Assembly (NCBI GenBank): GCA_947304065.1
Contig: CAMZAI010000173.1
Coordinates: forward strand, 1 to 5,333
Length of the DNA stretch: 5,333 nt
Direction of reading: 5' to 3'
Origin: an uncultured Clostridia bacterium
Lineage (GTDB): Bacteria; Bacillota; Clostridia; Lachnospirales; Lachnospiraceae
Part shown: positions 1 to 5,333 of the stretch, piece by piece
Numbering within the stretch: position 1 is the first letter of the stretch
How the letters are laid out: every line of letters starts with the position of its first letter
The notes under the pieces: model-generated
What the model was told of the DNA's origin: nothing
Seen by the model: the letters and a program-made list of their open reading frames with translations, nothing else
The model's database searches: none
Program-made: the position numbers and the translations under genes

Positions 1-671
1 CCCGCGAGCCTGTATCCGTCGACGGGCGTGTAAACGGGATCCGTAATGTAGACCGTGATATCGGCGGATCTTTGCTCGCCTTCCTTGTCGGTCCTGTAAT
101 AAACCTTAAGCTTTACGCGGCCTTCCTTGACGCCTTTGACCTTATTGCCGTCAAGCGCGATCTCGCCGTCATAGGGATTGTACCACCACCAGTCGCTCTC
201 TTTTGTGACCTCTGCGCGCTCAAATGAGGCGTTCTCGGTCTCGATCGCGGCCTCGCCGTCCTTTATGACCACAAGATTCCTTTTCGCAGGTCCGACGCCG
301 CGCACCGTAACCGTACATGACGCCGAATGGTCGTAGTAATTCTCATCGTACAAATGGATCGTAACCCTGTAGGTTCCGCCTTCGAAGAACACGTAGCTGA
401 ACTTGCCGCCGCCCTTTTCCTCGTACTCGCACAGGTCGTACGCATAGTAATAATCGCCCGTGCGCTCGTCGAGCTTCTGAACATTCGTATAGTAATAGCT
501 GCCTTCGTAAGAGGACTTGATCTTCAGGCTCATCCTCTCGTAGGCGTCTACCTTCGCAGTGCTCTTGTTCAGCTTTGTGTCGGCCGCCGCAGCAGGCCTC
601 GCGCCGAACACGCCGGCCGCCATCAGCAGCGCCAGCAGCAATGCTCCGATACGTTTAAGCTTTTTCCCCAT
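1..671 (-). CDS. Secreted protein with tandem Ig-like/Big-like domains (C-terminus beyond window)
   Basis: The frame opens at an ATG (669-671) and runs without a stop for 223 codons to the left edge, so the C-terminus is missing. The N-terminus is a classical signal peptide: basic MGKKLKR, a hydrophobic core at about residues 8-23, then an Ala-rich stretch with a likely cleavage near residue 30 (AAA before DT). The mature part looks like two beta-sandwich domains. The first spans about 31-124, opening with KLNKSTAKVDAYE and closing with SCTVTV. The second spans about 130-210, where WWWYNPYDGEIALDGNKVKG followed by VKEGRVKLKV matches the Big_2 (bacterial Ig-like) pattern of 'GKVTGVKEGTATI'. 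Aromatic residues are frequent (YYY, YYYAY, WWW). Such domains are common spacers or adhesive modules in clostridial surface proteins; the effector part, if any, would lie outside the window. It starts 22 bases after the large membrane protein gene, so the two are probably co-transcribed. Secretion is well supported; the function is unknown. Confidence 0.85.
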   Translation of the reverse strand, partial: MGKKLKRIGALLLALLMAAGVFGARPAAAADTKLNKSTAKVDAYERMSLKIKSSYEGSYYYTNVQKLDERTGDYYYAYDLCEYEEKGGGKFSYVFFEGGTYRVTIHLYDENYYDHSASCTVTVRGVGPAKRNLVVIKDGEAAIETENASFERAEVTKESDWWWYNPYDGEIALDGNKVKGVKEGRVKLKVYYRTDKEGEQRSADITVYITDPVYTPVDGYRLA

Positions 672-680
672 ACACAGCTA

Positions 681-685
681 CCCCC
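681..685 (-). promoter_or_regulatory. Probable ribosome binding site of the secreted Ig-like protein
   Basis: A GGGGG run lies nine bases upstream of the ATG at 669-671. It is the only purine-rich stretch in the 22-base gap. It is a weaker anti-Shine-Dalgarno match than the sites of the two upstream genes, but it supports this start, which also gives a complete signal peptide. Confidence 0.5.
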
Positions 686-693
686 GTGTCTTA

Positions 694-3237
694 TCAGTCA
701 ACGTACGCGACAAAAATATTGCCCGCCGCGGAAAACGCCGCGGTCGCCTCTCTCGTCGAATACTTAACGCTCTTTTTCTTTGCGGGCTCGTAAACCGTAA
801 CTGACACCGCGTCATACCCCGTGATGACGACTGCCGTACCGTCCGCCTTGAATGCGATGACGGGCCTTGATTTGTAAACGTAATACAGGATCTCGTCAAG
901 CGTCGCGCCGGTCATGTCGAGCACAACCGACTTCATGTTCCTGCTCATCCATTCCTGTACGCTCATCTTCGAAGCGTCGAAGGATGAGGTATCGATATCC
1001 AGATTCTTGTGCATCAGGACCATCTTCATCGCGGCCTGCACGGAATCGTGCGTCGCATCCGCGTCAAATGTCTTCACGCCCGAGATCTCTGACCTCGCGG
1101 TCTTGATTCCGCGCTCCCAGATAACCCTGCCGTTCGGATCGAGCACGGTACCCGTCGAAGCGTCGGCCGCAGCGACGGTTTTTGCTGCGGAAGTGTCAGC
1201 AAATATTACACTTCCGAACGAATATGCATAGAACTGTCCGGTCCTGCCTTCGGGCTCAGAAACTCTCGTGGTCGTATCAAAATTGATGACCGTGTTCAGC
1301 GCGCCCGCAAGCTTCGGAGTCTCCGCGATGTCCACGGACGAAGGAAGCGAAATGTAGTACTCGGTAAGGATCCTGTCGGTAATTCTCTTCGTAACGGAGA
1401 TCATGCGCGAAGGCTCGGTGTAGCGGTTCATGATCGAATCGTCGTCGGCCGGCTCGTAGGTCACGGGCGAGCCGAGAAGTCTTTTCAGGCGCTTCAGCGT
1501 GAGCATGTTCTCGGTGATCTCGACGCCGTTCACATAGTAGCCGGACTCTGTGTAGGTCTTCAGCACATTGCCGTGGCCGTCCTCGATGCACAGCTTATAA
1601 GCCGGGAGCAGCCTGCTGCCGTCAGGAAGTATCGAGATGTCGGCCAGATATGCGAAGCCGTAGATTATATTGTTATTGATCCTGCCGTAGAGCCTGATCG
1701 TCTCGCCTTCGCTCGTCGTGATCGGATGGATCTCGCCGTTGGTCAGGTCCATGATATATATGGCCTTGGACTTCAGGTCGTCCTCATTGTCCTGCCATGC
1801 CAGATAATGCTCTTCCTCGCAGTACAGGAGATGCTCCGCGGGAACGCCCTCCGCGATAACTGTGAGCTTCTTCGTGGTCAGGTCGAAGGTATAGATCGAC
1901 TCATACAGCGAGAAATAGAAAATGTTGCGGTCGCCGAGGTACGCGAAATCGGTCATGTCTGCGGTCAGCAGCTGGAAGCTCGAATTGACCGCGATATACA
2001 TCTGCTCCTCGATGCGGTTGTCGGCCTTGATGAAGCGATACAGCACGATGCCCACTCTGCCCTCGTATTCGCCGCGGTTCATGTAACCGTAAACCATGAA
2101 ATCCGCGTCGCCGTTGTCGTAGACATTGATCAGCTTAACCGCGTGCTGGTCGTAGTAATCGCGCGAATAATCGCCGTTGTCCTCCCTGAACGTAAACGCC
2201 TTCATCAGCGTATTCGTTGCGGGCTCGTAGATCAGCAGCTCCCTGCCGTATACAAAGGCCAGATACTGTCCGTTCGGGCTCGCGCCGGTCTGGGCGTTGG
2301 TATCGTTCGTGATCCCGAGCTTGAACTCGTCGCGCATCAGCGATGTATTCGCGACATCAAACAGCGTCTCCATCGTCCTGTCGTAGGTGTAGAGATATGT
2401 GCGCTTCTCGGTGTATGTGAAGCGGAAATGCTCTTTGACAATATAGTATTCGGTGCCGCCCTCGAGGTCGAGCGAGATCAGGTATTTCAGCTCGATCGAG
2501 GCCATGCTGTCGTAGAATTCGGTGATGGTCGGGGTCTCCTCCCAGATGACCTTCGGCTCCAGGCTGCCCCATGTCACCATCGTGAAACTCGATTTGATCG
2601 TAACCTTCGCGAAGCTCGAATTGTCCGCGGACCTCGAGCTCTCGAGATACTTCTTCAGGCCCTGCTTTGCCGTATCGCTGTTGCCGAGGAGGACGGATGA
2701 GAACTCCTGCGCGAAGTTAAGCTTCGCGTCGAGCTTGCCGTCATCGTACATCTTGAGACGGGTGTAATAATATATCCTCTTACTCTTGTTCGTGATCAGG
2801 GTGATCTTGCAGATGTATTCCTGTCCAGACTTCATCGTCTCCTTCAGGGCGATGCGGACCTTCTTCGGCCCCTCCGTCACGTCGAGCACGGTGAAGCTGT
2901 CGGACTCGACTTCGCGGCCGTCCGTATTCAGGATCTCGTAGCGGAGCTTCTTGACATTGCTCTCATTCTCGGCGATCAGCACAGTAAATGTGCGGTTCGA
3001 TGTGATCGGGGTGATCGTCTCCCTCATGATCATCTCGTCGAGGTTCGAAACATAGCCGTGGAGGCGGTTGATCTCGGTTCCGTTCACCTCAAAGCTGACC
3101 GTGGGCAGGCTCGCGCCGCTCATCGGCGTGGTGGAAGCGGAAGTCTCGAAGACCGTCTCCTTGATGTCCCCTCCGAAATATATCAAAGCCGCGATGAACA
3201 CGACCAGTACAATCAAAAATCTGTATCTGAATTTCAT
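694..3237 (-). CDS. Membrane-anchored extracytoplasmic protein: beta-sandwich, propeller-like region, degenerate C39-like domain (847 aa)
   Basis: Residues 5-22 form one hydrophobic helix after a basic MKFRYR, giving an N-in anchor with the remaining ~820 residues outside the cytoplasm. Residues ~45-162 look like a beta-sandwich (LPTVSFEVNGTEIN, LHGY, ETITPI, ending YYYTRLK). Residues ~280-560 contain repeated strand units of propeller type: SPNGQYLAFVYGRELLIYEP at 320-339, SIYTFDLTTKKLTVIAEG at 447-464, and KAIYIMDLTNGEIHPIT at 491-507. Residues ~725-847 resemble the papain-like C39 peptidase fold: VQAAMKMVL (733-741), LDEILYYVYKSRPVIAF (780-796), TAVVITGYD (801-809), YEP (816-818). The expected catalytic Cys is Ser732 and the expected His before AVVITGYD is Thr801, so protease activity is unlikely. 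The overall architecture resembles an uncharacterised Lachnospiraceae family recalled from memory. The gene starts 15 bases after the methyltransferase stop and precedes a secreted protein by 22 bases. A role in sensing, binding or scaffolding at the envelope is a guess; the specific function is unknown. Confidence 0.9.
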   Translation of the reverse strand: MKFRYRFLIVLVVFIAALIYFGGDIKETVFETSASTTPMSGASLPTVSFEVNGTEINRLHGYVSNLDEMIMRETITPITSNRTFTVLIAENESNVKKLRYEILNTDGREVESDSFTVLDVTEGPKKVRIALKETMKSGQEYICKITLITNKSKRIYYYTRLKMYDDGKLDAKLNFAQEFSSVLLGNSDTAKQGLKKYLESSRSADNSSFAKVTIKSSFTMVTWGSLEPKVIWEETPTITEFYDSMASIELKYLISLDLEGGTEYYIVKEHFRFTYTEKRTYLYTYDRTMETLFDVANTSLMRDEFKLGITNDTNAQTGASPNGQYLAFVYGRELLIYEPATNTLMKAFTFREDNGDYSRDYYDQHAVKLINVYDNGDADFMVYGYMNRGEYEGRVGIVLYRFIKADNRIEEQMYIAVNSSFQLLTADMTDFAYLGDRNIFYFSLYESIYTFDLTTKKLTVIAEGVPAEHLLYCEEEHYLAWQDNEDDLKSKAIYIMDLTNGEIHPITTSEGETIRLYGRINNNIIYGFAYLADISILPDGSRLLPAYKLCIEDGHGNVLKTYTESGYYVNGVEITENMLTLKRLKRLLGSPVTYEPADDDSIMNRYTEPSRMISVTKRITDRILTEYYISLPSSVDIAETPKLAGALNTVINFDTTTRVSEPEGRTGQFYAYSFGSVIFADTSAAKTVAAADASTGTVLDPNGRVIWERGIKTARSEISGVKTFDADATHDSVQAAMKMVLMHKNLDIDTSSFDASKMSVQEWMSRNMKSVVLDMTGATLDEILYYVYKSRPVIAFKADGTAVVITGYDAVSVTVYEPAKKKSVKYSTREATAAFSAAGNIFVAYVD
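1188..1216. repeat. Perfect 9-bp inverted repeat inside the membrane protein gene
   Basis: CGGAAGTGT (1188-1196) and ACACTTCCG (1208-1216) are perfect reverse complements separated by 11 bases, an AT-rich loop. In the mRNA this could form a hairpin over the codons for about residues 674-683. No T-run follows it on either strand, so it is not an intrinsic terminator. It may be a chance product of codon choice. Confidence 0.4.
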
Positions 3238-3243
3238 ACTTTG

Positions 3244-3248
3244 TCCTA
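3244..3248 (-). promoter_or_regulatory. Ribosome binding site of the 847-residue membrane protein
   Basis: TAGGA lies six bases upstream of the ATG at 3235-3237, within the 15-base gap after the methyltransferase TAA. It supports this start, which also places the basic residues and the hydrophobic anchor directly at the N-terminus. Confidence 0.6.
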
Positions 3249-3252
3249 TCTG

Positions 3253-4596
3253 TTATTTCTCTTTTTCATCGTTCAGAAGACGGTAGAGCGTTGGGTCGGC
3301 CCCGATCTCCTTCATGACCTTTTTATAGTCTTCCTTTTGGTCCCCGTCCTGAGCCTCCGTCCGCTTCTTAAAGCCCTTCGGCATCATCTTCGGCCCGGTC
3401 TTTACGGCGCGGATCAGGATATTCTTCGGCGTGTGCTCCATGTCAATGAACTCAAGTATCTGAGTCTTGTAGCCCTGCGCCTCGAGCATGTTCGCGCGCA
3501 GCGCGTCGGTGTAGAGCGCGGAAACACGCTCCTTGATCAGTCCGTATTTCATAATAGGCTTTCTACTGCTGTCGTCTATCTGCCCGTTCAATTCGTGCTG
3601 ACAGCACGGAACGCAGAAGATGACCTTCGCGCCCCACTTGATCGCCTTGAAAAGCGCATAATCGGTCGCAGTGTCGCACGCATGCAGCGTCACTACCATA
3701 TCCACGCTGTCCGTGCCCGTATAATCGGCGATATCGCCGTGCAGGAATTCAAGCTTCTCATAGCCGAAGCTCTTCGCAAGCCTGCTGCATTCCGCTATGA
3801 CATCCGCCTTCAGGTCGAGACCCGTGATGTGCACGTCATAGCCCTGTTTCTCATGAAGATAATAATACAGCGCAAATGTAAGATACGACTTACCGCAGCC
3901 AAAGTCAATGATGGAGATCTCGCGGCCTCTCGGGAGCGAGGGAAGGATGTCCTCCACGAACTCCAGATAGCGGTTGATCTGGCGGAATTTGTCGTAGCGC
4001 GCCTTGACCACCCTGCCGTCGGGCGTCATAACGCCGAGCTGCACCAGGAAGGGCACCGGAACGCCTTCCTCAAGGAGGTAGTTCTTTTTGCGGTTGTGCG
4101 AAGGGATGGGGCTCAAATCACCCGGAACGGGACAGACGCCGCTGCCCTGCCGTATGGCCGGACCCGGATACGAGCAGCCGCCCTCGGGCATGTTAGGGCC
4201 CTTCTTTCGCGCGGCGGGTGCATCGGGAGCTGTACCTGCTGCCGCGGGATTGCGGTGTTCCTTCACGGTTACGGTTCCCTTCTTGCTCACGAGCGTTACT
4301 ACAGATGTAGAATCATTTTTAATTTCCAGCTGTCTGAAGTGCTGTTTCTGTGTTGTATCCGACGGATCGAGCGATGACGCCAGCAGCTTTGCCGCATCTT
4401 CCGCGCTCAGATTCTCATGCAGTTCCTTCGTACCCACCGTGCGGGTAACCTGAAATAAGGCAGCGCCCTTTATCACCACGGGCTTTACCTTCAGCTTGAC
4501 GGGCAGCGCGGCGTCCTTTTCCGCGGGGTTGCTCGCCACCGCGAGGATCAGGCTTCCGTCCATATATTTCAGATATTTCTCATATAAGTCCTGCAT
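3253..4596 (-). CDS. Class I SAM-dependent methyltransferase, Methyltransf_32-like (447 aa)
   Basis: The catalytic domain covers about residues 168-397. The SAM-binding glycine loop is IIDFGCGKSYLTFA (229-242), followed by the acidic end of strand 2 at GLDLK (259-263), GDI (287-289), VTLHACDTATDYAL (302-315) and VPCCQHELNGQI (329-340). The TLHACDTATD and PCCQ signatures are typical of the Methyltransf_32 group, which also includes eukaryotic METTL25-type proteins; the substrate of the bacterial members is not known to me. Residues 1-115 form a separate N-terminal region (ILAVASNP, PVVIKGAALFQ, VTLVSKKGTVTVKEH). Residues ~116-166 are a Pro/Gly/Ala-rich linker with two Cys, seemingly longer than in relatives. 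The C-terminal tail from 400 is charged and rich in Lys. The absence of a signal peptide implies a cytoplasmic enzyme. The start is supported by a strong ribosome binding site. It lies 53 bases downstream of the GDPD gene and 15 bases upstream of the membrane protein gene. The methyltransferase call is firm; the target (RNA, protein or small molecule) is open. Confidence 0.92.
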   Translation of the reverse strand: MQDLYEKYLKYMDGSLILAVASNPAEKDAALPVKLKVKPVVIKGAALFQVTRTVGTKELHENLSAEDAAKLLASSLDPSDTTQKQHFRQLEIKNDSTSVVTLVSKKGTVTVKEHRNPAAAGTAPDAPAARKKGPNMPEGGCSYPGPAIRQGSGVCPVPGDLSPIPSHNRKKNYLLEEGVPVPFLVQLGVMTPDGRVVKARYDKFRQINRYLEFVEDILPSLPRGREISIIDFGCGKSYLTFALYYYLHEKQGYDVHITGLDLKADVIAECSRLAKSFGYEKLEFLHGDIADYTGTDSVDMVVTLHACDTATDYALFKAIKWGAKVIFCVPCCQHELNGQIDDSSRKPIMKYGLIKERVSALYTDALRANMLEAQGYKTQILEFIDMEHTPKNILIRAVKTGPKMMPKGFKKRTEAQDGDQKEDYKKVMKEIGADPTLYRLLNDEKEK

Positions 4597-4601
4597 GAGT
4601 G

Positions 4602-4608
4602 TCCTTTC
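4602..4608 (-). promoter_or_regulatory. Ribosome binding site of the methyltransferase
   Basis: GAAAGGA lies five bases upstream of the ATG at 4594-4596, a good Shine-Dalgarno match with normal spacing that decides this start. The rest of the 53-base gap (4597-4649) shows no convincing hairpin with a T-run and no clear -35/-10 pair, so read-through from the upstream gene is likely. Confidence 0.7.
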
Positions 4609-4649
4609 GTATCGTGCTCTGTCTCTAAGTCAGTGTTGAAACCCGGCTG

Positions 4650-5333
4650 TCAGAAACGTATCTCCGGCTCGTAGAGCTCGAATATCAGCACATCGTTGGT
4701 CTTTTTAAGCTTTTCTATGTCACAGTCCGGACGTACCGTCCATACCGCGCGCATCGCTCCGAACAGCTCGGAGAGTTTCACGAACGGCGAATGCTTCTCT
4801 TTGTAATATGCTATAAAATGCGGCCTTGCGAGGAAGTTGAGCAGGCAGTTCGAAAGCAGGAACGCCTGCCATCCGGGAACCTCCTTCTTCATCTCCCCAA
4901 AAGGAGACGCCAGCTGTCCGCGCATGATGTCCGGCGCGTTCTTCTTAAACCACTGCACGATCAGGGGAGAGAAGCTCTCGATGCAGAACAGTCCTTTGTA
5001 CGCGCGCAGCATCGGAAGCGTCTTGCTGCAGAGCAGGTTATTTCTCGGGCCGTTCTTGAACTCCACGAGCAGCGGAACACGTCCGTCCACGAGCTCCAGA
5101 ACCTCCGAGAACAGCGGGATCTTCTGATCCGTGCCGCAGAGCCTGAACTCGCAGAGCTCTGCGTATGTATACGCGTCCACTCTTCCGTCGACGCCGCATA
5201 CGCGGTTCAGCGTATCGTCGTGGAACACCACGATCTGTTCATCCTTCGAAAGCTGCAGGTCGAGCTCGATGCCGTACCCTGCATCCGCCGCGCGTCCGAA
5301 CGCAGCGAGCGAATTCTCCGGGATCTTCTTATC
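4650..5333 (-). CDS. Glycerophosphodiester phosphodiesterase family protein (N-terminus beyond window)
   Basis: The frame enters at the right edge and ends at TGA (4650-4652), giving 227 residues. Family proteins of this type are about 240-250 residues, so roughly 15-25 residues are missing, including the catalytic HRG motif. What remains fits the GDPD TIM barrel in order: PENSLAAF (5-12), the metal-binding ELD (Glu23, Asp25), the second catalytic His in VFHDDTLNR (His38), IPLFSEVLELV, LLVEFKNG with Glu91 and Lys93, FCIESFSP (116-123), MRGQL, and the closing AVWTVRP near residue 198. The enzyme hydrolyses glycerophosphodiesters, such as deacylated phospholipids, to glycerol 3-phosphate and an alcohol. 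No membrane segment is visible in the part present. All visible active-site positions are intact. A GTG codon at 5229-5231 lies inside the barrel and is not the start. It is the most upstream gene seen of the apparent operon. The exact substrate is not determinable. Confidence 0.93.
   Translation of the reverse strand, partial: DKKIPENSLAAFGRAADAGYGIELDLQLSKDEQIVVFHDDTLNRVCGVDGRVDAYTYAELCEFRLCGTDQKIPLFSEVLELVDGRVPLLVEFKNGPRNNLLCSKTLPMLRAYKGLFCIESFSPLIVQWFKKNAPDIMRGQLASPFGEMKKEVPGWQAFLLSNCLLNFLARPHFIAYYKEKHSPFVKLSELFGAMRAVWTVRPDCDIEKLKKTNDVLIFELYEPEIRF

Noticed and set aside
1573..2700. A 375-codon open frame on the plus strand within the membrane protein gene
   Set aside because: It lies wholly antisense to the 847-residue gene, and its translation is a mirror-type pattern of Val/Arg/Leu/Asp with no domain character.
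2710..2728. A short hairpin with arms CGCGAAG and CTTCGCG around a 5-base loop
   Set aside because: It is coding sequence for an ordinary stretch of the membrane protein, has no following T-run, and 7-bp arms made of common codons are expected by chance.
3058..4377. A 439-codon open frame on the plus strand overlapping the methyltransferase and the membrane protein gene
   Set aside because: It is antisense to two well-supported genes, its translation is rich in Arg, Val, Leu and His without any recognisable motif, and it crosses the intergenic gap. GC-biased third positions on the minus strand explain its length.
4597..4649. Possible promoter or terminator in the largest intergenic gap
   Set aside because: No GC-rich stem with a T-run and no convincing -35/-10 pair could be found; only the methyltransferase ribosome binding site is supported.
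4837..5127. A 96-codon plus-strand frame opposite the GDPD gene
   Set aside because: It is antisense to intact GDPD motifs, and the translation is Ser/Arg/Pro-rich with no family resemblance.
5229..5231. GTG as the start of the GDPD gene
   Set aside because: The frame continues upstream to the window edge with conserved family motifs (PENSLAAF and ELDLQ), so the true start is outside the window.

Overview
All four genes in this window lie on the minus strand. They read, in transcription order, from the right edge to the left edge: a glycerophosphodiester phosphodiesterase (GDPD) family protein (start off the right edge), a class I SAM-dependent methyltransferase, a large membrane-anchored extracytoplasmic protein, and a secreted protein with Ig-like/Big-like repeats (end off the left edge). 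The three gaps are 53, 15 and 22 bases. No convincing terminator or promoter was seen in any of them, so the genes are probably co-transcribed.

The window suggests a Gram-positive anaerobe of the Clostridia, most likely Lachnospiraceae. This is inferred from protein character recalled from memory, not from a search. The GDPD, the methyltransferase with its DFGCGKS and PCCQHEL motifs, and the 847-residue protein all resemble families I associate with Lachnospiraceae. The DNA is moderately GC-rich with GC-leaning third codon positions, and this bias produces long spurious open frames on the plus strand.

Region by region: 4650-5333 holds the GDPD, likely cytoplasmic and acting on phospholipid-derived glycerophosphodiesters. 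3253-4596 holds the methyltransferase, which has a Pro/Gly-rich insert between its N-terminal region and its catalytic domain; its substrate is unknown. 694-3237 holds an N-terminally anchored protein with a beta-sandwich-like region, a propeller-like middle and a C-terminal C39-like (papain-fold) domain that appears to lack catalytic residues. 1-671 holds the first 223 codons of a secreted protein whose frame stays open to the window edge.

No RNA genes, mobile elements, CRISPR arrays or phage genes were seen. The genes may share only a cell-envelope theme: lipid-related metabolism followed by two exported proteins. A common pathway cannot be shown from the sequence. The item most worth a second look is the apparently non-catalytic C39-like domain on the surface-facing protein, together with the secreted neighbour encoded just downstream.
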